This document shows, one piece after another, positions 17,301 to 23,164 of a stretch of DNA of 33,400 bases. The translations under genes and the position numbers were made by a program. The notes under the pieces are model-generated. The model worked only from the letters and a program-made list of their open reading frames with translations, made no database searches and had not been told where the DNA came from. This DNA comes from Candidatus Hydrogenedentota bacterium (GTDB lineage Bacteria > Hydrogenedentota > Hydrogenedentia > Hydrogenedentiales > GCA-2746185): NCBI GenBank assembly GCA_012965445.1, contig DTSJ01000179.1:1-33400 (forward strand), in the 5' to 3' direction. How positions within the stretch are numbered: position 1 is the stretch's first letter; every line of letters begins with the position of its first letter.

Positions 17301-17635
17301 AGCCACGCCGCGTCACTGCATATCAGTACATCAAGTTTCGCAATAACATTCAGCCGCTGCGAATCTGATTCCTCAGCTAGGGAATGAATCACACGAATCC
17401 CCCCTTCTATCTCTACCTGACGCAACAATTCCCCCGCGTCCAACACACCCTTGTCTGAAACCCAGACCTCGCCTTTGATTCCGCCGCCAGCAAGCGACGA
17501 AGCCCAACCCAGATGGCCTTCGGGGTACAAGGAGATACCCGTCACCTTCTCCTCAGCTGAGCAAACGAAAGCCAGCACTGCTCCCATTAAAACGAGAACC
17601 GGAAATCCACCAGATTTAGCGTCAAGTCGGACCAC
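14339..17635 (-). CDS. Large secreted GH42-like glycoside hydrolase relative
   Basis: A 1098-residue exported protein with a Sec signal (VRLDAKSGGFPVLVLMGAVL to FVCSAEEK). I place the start at GTG 17633-17635, which has AGGAG about 10 bases upstream and puts the hydrophobic core directly after a short charged segment; the open frame extends to 17707. The middle part resembles family 42 beta-galactosidases: SDLGVYCDSVTCRRYLQSRL and LLNTNWNTRFSSWQDV match the NEYG-CYC-C and LN-aWGt-FW-sq signatures. A flavodoxin-like domain follows (about 775-870: GYGVLILPHVRALSAEEDAL, IVDGGTLITDG), typical of the GH42 trimerisation domain. The usual Asn-Glu acid/base position reads Ser-Asp, so normal GH42 catalysis is doubtful. 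The N-terminal 450 residues and the beta-rich C terminus are unrecognised. It is divergent from the Gfo/Idh/MocA gene. Confidence 0.7.
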   Translation of the reverse strand: MVRLDAKSGGFPVLVLMGAVLAFVCSAEEKVTGISLYPEGHLGWASSLAGGGIKGEVWVSDKGVLDAGELLRQVEIEGGIRVIHSLAEESDSQRLNVIAKLDVLICSDAAWLGLTDSERLAVHERVGKGMGLVLIDLEESKVFDVEKVRWEVVDLPQVLEAEYSMPLREGVRNEVGSWETYGAESGRIAVFQGHFQPDMQKLVPYDFAEEIEPSLLYEYHLASLIRAILWVSQRKSQLSITGIERARPNVPDAREIPPQLTPEFTQYMLDQRMKTVTQVITVQFDRPAQRNYDVFIRVRQPLRASSWSYEAGGVRKGKTEKTLHVLVGKGESWIDLWIMRGTDVVDWHSYRVAMDEWPNLSDVQFSKWLVQRSDSVEVTFSVGRNSRRPAPTYAFFVVSDSFGRVLTESRVVIYKEGGDVKANVSWTDALTLDMKLEVYLSDVRVERLTSGSRKYSSYASTALIVEQPLKPGLQWIVKGSTENEAWRLSVNKSLSVLGADSIDVVDSLSEGQGGVDANLSSVSHLDILSRRSDAGDLIREPCLTSLEFRQDLYAAFKNWTGWARSRGIRYADLSANPSISSDLGVYCDSVTCRRYLQSRLQSYYPNLELLNTNWNTRFSSWQDVRTPFTVLDFSPVSVDMQRIRNETDIGAYKEARDQMLDHRSTLKTGISLAHGGTISNLSEWIPEFDLLSIPPDQLLMEKVRSYRRMDASTGVRLPEKNSNASRRLLWNSLYHGMTAVWTGGVGEDGQVSEDTILLGEAIYPLRQGIDVLLQSAEPVPASVAIYENSASLYVSSLEERSEITNVQTLIVRTLEGLGLGYDFVSYSKLMETGLSGYGVLILPHVRALSAEEDALIGQFIVDGGTLITDGIAGEVDEHGAARQTSSKAIEAALQISFSEEGDGRDGLDAAIRDAEVPRLYPELTNAGKSTGSFEWFRYRYGKAELVGILAGEGALGRTPSMRFPEGRAVYDVLEGKQLKTSKAGASLNEAGAGLICVLPYRVSRIVADVPEIVQSGHRLHYSMQIKTFDALPGDHWVHVKLLDEAGRSIRYYESTIDCAGGVGEGYIPLALNEKPGQYTLVIRDVMTGVMTSKRIEIV

Positions 17636-17732
17636 GCAACACCTACTCCTGCCTTTTGAACGATTCCAATAGTGTACACACTCGACCTGCCGAAAATCTC
17701 TCGTCAATACCGCCTGATTCGACCCCTAAAAC

Positions 17733-17761
17733 TTGCTGCAAGTAGGAATAATGATTAGAAT
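17733..17761 (+). promoter_or_regulatory. Candidate sigma-70 promoter for the Gfo/Idh/MocA gene
   Basis: TTGCTG (17733-17738) and TAGAAT (17756-17761) are separated by exactly 17 bases, with a predicted start about 40 bases before the ATG. The -35 box lies inside a perfect 13-base palindrome ACTTGCTGCAAGT (17731-17743), which could be a regulator site. The region lies between two divergent starts. Confidence 0.4.
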
Positions 17762-17809
17762 GGATCTTCTGTCCTTATCGAGAACACATGGCCTCTTCGG
17801 GAAACAGCT

Positions 17810-19081
17810 ATGAAAGTAAAACCATCCATCAGTCGCAGGACGTTCATGAAAGGAACCGCCGCATCTTTCGCAGGCATCATGATTCTCCCCCGGAGCGTAC
17901 TCGGCGCGCCGGGTCAGCCATCACCAAACGAAGAGCTTACCAAAGCAGTCGTTGGTGTCGGCGGCATGGGTCAGGGCCACCTCGGTTATCCCGGCGCACG
18001 CCTGCTCGCGATCTGCGACGTAGACAGCAGTCATCTGAGTACCACCCTGGAGAAAGTCTCAGACGATGTCAAAGGCTACCACGACTTTCGTGAAGTTCTT
18101 GAACGTCCAGATATCGATATCATTCACGTACCAACACCCCCCCACTGGCATGCGCTGATTTCCATCGCGGCCGCCGAGGCCGGCAAAGATATCTGGTGCG
18201 AAAAACCAATGAGTCGGACAATCGGCGAAGGCATGAAAGTAGTGGAAGCCGTTCAGCGCAACAACCGCATGTTCCGCCTGAACACCTGGTTCCGCTTCCA
18301 ATCCAAATTCTACGACTTCAATACGCCCGTCGAACCTATCAAGAAAGCCGTCGAGAACCGACTGCTGGGATGGCCCCTCAGAATCACGGTCGGTCGGGGA
18401 CAGGGCTTCAACTGGAAATTCAACTGGAGCGGCAAAACCGACCTTACGCCGCAGCCGATCCCCAAGGAACTGGACTACGATATGTGGCTCGGGCCCGCCC
18501 CATACAAGCCCTACCACGTACACAGGACCCACGGCACATTCCGCGGATACTGGGACTACGACGGTGGCGGCCTCGGCGATATGGGCCAGCATTATCTCGA
18601 CCCGGTTCAGTACCTCCTCGAAAAAGACGACACCAGCCCCGTCGAAATAGAGGTCGATGCCCCGCAGCAGCACCCGGACGCGGTAAGTTCCTGGCGGCGG
18701 ATTACTATGCGCTACGCGGACGGCTGCGAAATTGTCCTGGACGGCGACGGCAGTCTTGAAGACGAGCCCTATGTTCAAGGTCCCGAAGGTGACCTATTCC
18801 CGAATATGCGATCAGAAATCACAGGACTCAAAGAAAAAGTCGAGTCGCTCCCGGCACACGCCCCGCAGATCAAAGACTTCGCAGAATCAGTCCGGACACG
18901 AAACAAGTTCGCGCTCAATGAATCGAACGGTCATAGGTCCTGCACCTTAATCAATCTGGGAAAAATCGCCGTTCGACTCGGTCGAAACCTCAAATTCGAT
19001 CCCGTCGCAATGCGCTTCATCGACGACGATGGCGCAAACCGACTAATCGACCAGCCCATGCGCGGTCAGTGGCACGTATAA
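17810..19081 (+). CDS. Tat-exported Gfo/Idh/MocA family oxidoreductase
   Basis: A 423-residue NAD(P)-dependent oxidoreductase of the glucose-fructose oxidoreductase / inositol dehydrogenase family, probably acting on a sugar or sugar acid outside the cytoplasm. A twin-arginine signal (SISRRTFMKGTAASFAGIMI, Arg9-Arg10) precedes a Rossmann fold with GVGGMG (49-54), and the family motif DIWCEKPMSRT gives the catalytic-region Lys132. The second domain (from about 150) has the usual mixed sheet, with GGGLGDMGQHYLD near residue 255. The Tat signal implies that folded enzyme with bound nucleotide is exported, as in Zymomonas GFOR and many PVC paralogues. Only a weak GGGAAA precedes the ATG. A lipoprotein gene starts 30 bp downstream. 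Confidence 0.93.
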   Translation: MKVKPSISRRTFMKGTAASFAGIMILPRSVLGAPGQPSPNEELTKAVVGVGGMGQGHLGYPGARLLAICDVDSSHLSTTLEKVSDDVKGYHDFREVLERPDIDIIHVPTPPHWHALISIAAAEAGKDIWCEKPMSRTIGEGMKVVEAVQRNNRMFRLNTWFRFQSKFYDFNTPVEPIKKAVENRLLGWPLRITVGRGQGFNWKFNWSGKTDLTPQPIPKELDYDMWLGPAPYKPYHVHRTHGTFRGYWDYDGGGLGDMGQHYLDPVQYLLEKDDTSPVEIEVDAPQQHPDAVSSWRRITMRYADGCEIVLDGDGSLEDEPYVQGPEGDLFPNMRSEITGLKEKVESLPAHAPQIKDFAESVRTRNKFALNESNGHRSCTLINLGKIAVRLGRNLKFDPVAMRFIDDDGANRLIDQPMRGQWHV

Positions 19082-19111
19082 TAAATGAGATTCAATCTGG
19101 AGACGGTATAC

Positions 19112-19966
19112 ATGAAGTCTGTATCAACAAAACTGCTGGCGACAATATGTGCATCGATGCTCCTGACCGCCTGCGCAACCACCCGTTCCCCGCTGACACC
19201 TCAGCAAGTCACGACCCTACTGACCACGATGCCCGCCGAAACGACCAATGACCGTGACGCGACGGCAAAGCAGTTCCTGCGCGGCGGCGAAGCAGCAATC
19301 GTCGACTTGTTTCATAAAGTCGTCCCGACTGGCGATGGCGACGATACAGCAGTCCGCACCGCACTGAATGGAATCGCTAAATATGCATCTCGGCCCGGAG
19401 CAGAAAAACAGCGTAAGACCTTCGAGAACGCCGCGTTGACCGCCCTGCCCACCCTCGCGAGCGATGAAGCCAAAGCCTTCACGATTCGCCAGCTAGAAGT
19501 CGCGGGTGGCGATGCTTCCGTAACTGTGCTTGCAGATTTACTCAGAGATGCCGCTCTTGCCCAACCTTCGATTACTGTTCTGCAAATCATCGCGACACCC
19601 AAAGCAAAGGCCTCTATCCACAGCGCACTCGGAAATACTGACAGCGCGAAAATAAACGCCGCCCTCATCAAGGCGCTCGGCGAACTGCGAAATGACACGT
19701 CAAACCAAAAAATTCCGCATCGAACAATCGAGACCTCAGATATGCTGCACTCTACGCGCTGGCCAATATCGCCGACCCATCGTCCGAAACGGTCTTGGAA
19801 TCCGCAGTCCGATCGAGCAAGGGCTACAATCAGATTGAGGCAAAATCATTGCTCGCCCTCTATCAACGGCGACGCGCGGAGTAATCGTATTGAACATCGG
19901 TCGATTCAACAGCAAAACGCCGAAACGAACCCCGAGCAGGGTTTCGTCGGCTGTAAACGGCTCTGA
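19112..19966 (+). CDS. HEAT-like lipoprotein, frameshifted near its C terminus
   Basis: A lipoprotein signal (MKSVSTKLLATICASMLLTA, then Cys of the LTAC lipobox) begins at ATG 19112, with GGAG about 10 bases upstream; an in-frame ATG at 19085 is less likely. The mature part is made of short alpha-helical repeats like HEAT (ALPTLASDEAKAFTIRQLEV, DASVTVLADLLRDAALAQ, KINAALIKALGELRNDTS). After the A-run at 19707-19712 this frame becomes low-complexity, Arg/His/Pro-rich nonsense and stops at 19964-19966. The -1 frame instead continues the repeat pattern (DLRYAALYALANIADPSS, then EAKSLLALYQRRRAE) and stops at 19882-19884. The intended protein is therefore probably about 257 residues ending at 19884. 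Either a base was lost here (mutation or sequencing error) or the ribosome or polymerase slips. The role is unknown; outer-membrane or periplasmic attachment is expected. Confidence 0.75.
   Translation: MKSVSTKLLATICASMLLTACATTRSPLTPQQVTTLLTTMPAETTNDRDATAKQFLRGGEAAIVDLFHKVVPTGDGDDTAVRTALNGIAKYASRPGAEKQRKTFENAALTALPTLASDEAKAFTIRQLEVAGGDASVTVLADLLRDAALAQPSITVLQIIATPKAKASIHSALGNTDSAKINAALIKALGELRNDTSNQKIPHRTIETSDMLHSTRWPISPTHRPKRSWNPQSDRARATIRLRQNHCSPSINGDARSNRIEHRSIQQQNAETNPEQGFVGCKRL
19707..19712 (+). other. Frameshift site: A6 homopolymer in the HEAT-like lipoprotein gene
   Basis: Reading one base back at this run restores a continuous HEAT-like frame through to TAA at 19882-19884. One additional A in the run would give the same result. 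The codons here read CAA AAA ATT, not an ideal X XXY YYZ slippery heptamer, so a homopolymer error or genuine mutation is more likely than programmed ribosomal frameshifting. Transcriptional slippage on A6 remains possible. Confidence 0.65.
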
Positions 19967-20007
19967 AACACCCGAAATTTTCGCTTTTATTCAGAATAGA
20001 GAATCGA

Positions 20008-20013
20008 TAGAAT
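20008..20013 (+). promoter_or_regulatory. Candidate -10 box TAGAAT for the kinase gene
   Basis: TAGAAT lies 40 bases before the GTG start of the kinase, in the short AT-rich gap after the lipoprotein gene. The -35 partner (TTTTAT at 19985-19990, 17 bases away) is poor. Confidence 0.25.
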
Positions 20014-20052
20014 ACCCGCACGGCAAAGGGACTCGATTCGAAGGGGTGTCGT

Positions 20053-21987
20053 GTGATTGATCTGGAAACCATGATGGACAAACAGGTAGACAACTACCTG
20101 ATCAAGGGATCGGTGGGCAAAGGCGGCATGGGTGTCGTCTTCAAAGCAACAGATGTCTCGCTCCAGCGAACCGTGGCCATAAAATTTCTGCCCGAAGAGA
20201 TGTGTTCCGACGAGTCCATGGTCAAACGTTTCGTACGCGAAGCCCGATCGTCCGCCAGGCTCAACCATACAAACATCGTAACGGTGTACGGGGTCGGAAC
20301 CTACGAAAAAACCTACTATATCGCGATGGAGCTTGTGCCGGGACTGCCGCTCGACGCGGTAATCAGTAAAGAAGGCAGGCTCCCCATCGCGCGTTCGGTC
20401 AATATCGCCCGCCAGGTCGCGGACGCTCTGTCTGCAGCACACGCCGAAGGAATCGTGCATCGCGATGTCAAGCCGCAAAACATGATCATCGGCAAAAATG
20501 ACCACATTAAAATCATGGACTTCGGACTCGCCTTGGCGAACTTCGAAAACTCTCAGCTCACCGCCGACGGCACCTCTTTGGGAACGCCGGACTATATGTC
20601 TCCCGAGCAGTGGAAAGACTCCAACGTGGACGCGCGTTCAGATATTTTTTCGCTCGGCATCACCCTGTTTGCCATGCTCACCGGAAAACTGCCCTTTGCC
20701 GCAACGACCGCACTCGCCGTCATGCGCAAAACAGTCGATTCGCCCACGCCCGATATACGCACCTTCAACGATGCAGTACCTGACGAACTCGCACATATTA
20801 TCGAACTGATGCTGATGAAGAATGTGACAGAACGCTATCCCTCAGCTGCATTGGTGTCGAAGGACCTGGGGCAGTTTCTGGCCGGCATGAGTTCAGCCTC
20901 CGCCGTGAGTCAAGATCCGTTTTCTACACCCGGTTCTGATGTCATGCGTTCGAATATGGACACGAACGACTCGAAGATTCGGGGCGCATCTGGAGCCGGT
21001 ATCAGCAATACTTCGGCGCCTCAGCAACAATCGTCACAACAGCAGTTGTCCCAGCAACAGTCTCAGCAGCAACTATCCCAACAGCAATCGCAGCAACAAC
21101 TATCACAACAGCAATTGTCCCAACAGCAGCAGCAGTCCGGTTTCGTTCCCCAACCCCCCTCAGAACCAAGATTCTCAATCGTACAAATAGCCGGGGCAGG
21201 AGTGCTGGTAGCGGTCGCGTTGCTCATCGGTGTCTATTTCGCATTCTTCTCGAAGCCCGCGAACCCCTACAGCGATATTTTTCCCGAAAGTGATTTCGTC
21301 TACGTCGAGCCGGGAACTTTCCTTATGGGAAGCCTGCCCGACGAAGAGGACCGCGAGGTGGATGAAGCGATACACAGGGTAACGCTGACAAAAGGGTTCA
21401 GGATGTCGAAGTTCGAAGTCACACAAAAGCAATGGGTAGCCGTCATGGGCACGAACCCTTCAGCATTTCGGGAAAACTCCCTTCCCGTGGAAATGGTCTC
21501 ATGGGACGATGTGCAGGCGTTTATTCAGAAGCTCAGTATTGAGTCCGGAATCTCGTATCGCCTGCCAACCGAGGCCCAATGGGAGTACGCGGCTCGTGCC
21601 GGATCCACCTCCGCCTACAGTTTCGGTGCAAATGTGAATTTCCTCGCGGAAAACGCGTGGTACGAAACCAATAGTGTAATGTCGCCCTATGCCACCGGCA
21701 ACACCGGTTCTCCGCGCCCAGTTGGAACGCTGAAACCGAACGCGTGGGGATTATATGATATGGCTGGCAACGTCTGGGAATGGTGTCAGGATTGGGGCGC
21801 CCCCTATCCTTCCGGGGAAGCCGTAGATCCTACGGGACCCGCCAATCAAATCAACAAAAACATAACTCGCATTGGGCGTGGGGGTAGCTGGTACGTTCCC
21901 GCGGCCCAATGTCGTGCCGCAGATCGGATGACCCACGACCCTGCAAAGTCGACTCCAGATCTCGGTTTTCGTCTGATACATGATTAA
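20053..21987 (+). CDS. Hanks-type Ser/Thr protein kinase fused to an extracytoplasmic SUMF1/FGE-like domain
   Basis: A 644-residue membrane kinase. The cytosolic kinase domain (about 14-275) is complete: GKGGMGVVF loop, VAIK Lys44, HRDVKPQN with Asp138, DFGLA (156-160) and GTPDYMSPEQW. A low-complexity Gln/Ser linker (323-361) leads to one transmembrane helix (378-399). The C-terminal domain (about 414-644) is of the formylglycine-generating/sulfatase-modifying-factor type: VEPGTFLMGSLPDEEDREVD, SKFEVTQKQW, YRLPTEAQWEYAARAG, MAGNVWEWCQDW and RIGRGGSW to LGFRL. Of the two active-site Cys in true FGEs (SFLCxxSYC), the first is Val here (SWYVPAAQC), so it is probably a ligand-binding or sensory domain. 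The start is GTG with AAGGGG upstream. Targets are unknown. Confidence 0.93.
   Translation: MIDLETMMDKQVDNYLIKGSVGKGGMGVVFKATDVSLQRTVAIKFLPEEMCSDESMVKRFVREARSSARLNHTNIVTVYGVGTYEKTYYIAMELVPGLPLDAVISKEGRLPIARSVNIARQVADALSAAHAEGIVHRDVKPQNMIIGKNDHIKIMDFGLALANFENSQLTADGTSLGTPDYMSPEQWKDSNVDARSDIFSLGITLFAMLTGKLPFAATTALAVMRKTVDSPTPDIRTFNDAVPDELAHIIELMLMKNVTERYPSAALVSKDLGQFLAGMSSASAVSQDPFSTPGSDVMRSNMDTNDSKIRGASGAGISNTSAPQQQSSQQQLSQQQSQQQLSQQQSQQQLSQQQLSQQQQQSGFVPQPPSEPRFSIVQIAGAGVLVAVALLIGVYFAFFSKPANPYSDIFPESDFVYVEPGTFLMGSLPDEEDREVDEAIHRVTLTKGFRMSKFEVTQKQWVAVMGTNPSAFRENSLPVEMVSWDDVQAFIQKLSIESGISYRLPTEAQWEYAARAGSTSAYSFGANVNFLAENAWYETNSVMSPYATGNTGSPRPVGTLKPNAWGLYDMAGNVWEWCQDWGAPYPSGEAVDPTGPANQINKNITRIGRGGSWYVPAAQCRAADRMTHDPAKSTPDLGFRLIHD
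21021..21136 (+). repeat. Gln/Ser-coding imperfect tandem repeat in the kinase linker
   Basis: The DNA is a run of CAA/CAG and TCN codons encoding repeats of LSQQQ and LSQQQSQQQ. The clearest unit is 27 bases, with shorter 15-base units after it. It forms the juxtamembrane linker between the kinase domain and the TM helix. Such tracts vary in length by slippage; here all the units stay in frame. Confidence 0.8.
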
Positions 21988-22061
21988 CCACGACGCTCCA
22001 ATAAAACTCCCCGCCGAAACGGCATCAATCGCGTGTCGCAATTTGCAGGAGCCTGTCGTCA

Positions 22062-22370
22062 GTGCTTGATCCCCAGCGAAAACGGTTTACCATAACCCCC
22101 TGGAAAGTCGCCATCACCGGGTCAATCGTCAGCATTTCCTTCGCTGTCCCCTTCGCAATACTGACCGGCGTTCATACCGTCGTGCTGCCCGGTGGAATCT
22201 CGCTACCCACACTCTATCTCGTTCTGTTCATACCGATCATCTCAATATTGTGGGCCTTCGCAGGAATCTATCGACGCAATCGCGACGGCAATCTCGTCTG
22301 GTGTTTTTTCAGCATGTTTCTATCAACGGTCTCGATCGCATTCGCCATCATTTCGACGATCAGCAATTAG
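22062..22370 (+). CDS. Small membrane protein of unknown function
   Basis: A 102-residue protein with three predicted membrane helices: VAITGSIVSISFAVPFAILT (about 15-34), LYLVLFIPIISILWAFAGIY (50-69) and WCFFSMFLSTVSIAFAIIST (80-99), separated by short loops with RRNRDGN on one side. The start is GTG at 22062, with AGGAG (22047-22051) 10 bases upstream. It begins 74 bp after the kinase gene on the same strand and might share its transcript. I recognise no family. Its composition is coherent for a real membrane protein, and no better frame occupies the interval. Confidence 0.6.
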   Translation: MLDPQRKRFTITPWKVAITGSIVSISFAVPFAILTGVHTVVLPGGISLPTLYLVLFIPIISILWAFAGIYRRNRDGNLVWCFFSMFLSTVSIAFAIISTISN

Positions 22371-22399
22371 CTCCCATACTTCATTACGAGTGACCGCCT

Positions 22400-23146
22400 C
22401 TAGTCCTCTTTTCTCTTCAAGGCCTCAGCAGCCTCACGAAACTGCGCGACCAAATCCGGATACTCGCCCAGTGCTTCCCTTCCTTCGGGTCTAAGAGCGT
22501 AGACAGCGTGTCCCACCCGTTCGAACCAACCGTACACGTCATTGTAGAGGATCGCCTGGGTCTTCACTCCTGTGTTCATGCCCCGAAGCTGTTTCGGAGA
22601 CAGCGCACCGCTGACGTAGAGGCACGTGGCGATGAGGAGGGCATTCTCGCGGTAGGCCGTCAGGAGTTTACGTCGGGTACTCCCCCCTCGATTGTGATCG
22701 GTCGAGCGTCCTTCAATCTCGCGGATGACCGCCCTCCGGGCTCGATGGTTCTTGCGACGGGGAACGGGTATCGGATGAAATACAACCTCGACGCGAGGCT
22801 TCTTTCCGGTGAAAGACACGAGTATGAGGCCGAGTTCGAGTCTGCGTAGAAGACGCTTGATGTCTTTCCAGCGACTGTTGCGACCCATCTTGTCCGGACG
22901 CGGAAAGGCTACATATACGGACTCGGACAGTCTCTGGCGCTGGGTGGCCTGATAGAGAAGGTCCATGCTAAACCGAAGCTTGAGTTCTACGACGATCAGC
23001 TCCTCATCTTTGATCGCCGTAATGTCGCAGTCATGCACCTCCCCGCGGACGGTATAGCCCTGCAGGACGAGATAGTCGCGAACAGGCTCGTAGAGGTCTG
23101 TTTCGAGGAGCCGCGGTTTCTTTCCTTTGTCATTTTTTTTGACCAC
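22400..23146 (-). CDS. DUF2161 family PD-(D/E)XK nuclease-like protein
   Basis: A 248-residue protein. The N-terminal half has the DUF2161 signature: LLETDLYEPVRDYLVLQGY, then DCDITAIKDEELIVVELKL, giving the PD-(D/E)XK-type core Glu15, Asp41, Glu54-Leu-Lys56. The C-terminal half has the family's second conserved part (GGSTRRKLLTAYRENALLIA, LYNDVYGWFERV, GHAVYALRPEG), which looks like a winged helix. Family members are annotated as putative phosphodiesterases/nucleases; no function is established to my knowledge. The only in-frame start is GTG at 23144-23146, with weak GGAA upstream. It lies 18 bp downstream of the giant LRR gene on the same strand, so the two are probably co-transcribed. It has no signal peptide or TM segment and should be cytosolic. 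Confidence 0.87.
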   Translation of the reverse strand: MVKKNDKGKKPRLLETDLYEPVRDYLVLQGYTVRGEVHDCDITAIKDEELIVVELKLRFSMDLLYQATQRQRLSESVYVAFPRPDKMGRNSRWKDIKRLLRRLELGLILVSFTGKKPRVEVVFHPIPVPRRKNHRARRAVIREIEGRSTDHNRGGSTRRKLLTAYRENALLIATCLYVSGALSPKQLRGMNTGVKTQAILYNDVYGWFERVGHAVYALRPEGREALGEYPDLVAQFREAAEALKRKED

Positions 23147-23164
23147 GATAGCGTTCCAGATCGA

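Noticed and set aside
20053..21987. Annotating the kinase C-terminal domain as an active formylglycine-generating enzyme.
   Set aside because: The first of the two active-site Cys residues is Val, so only the fold is supported.
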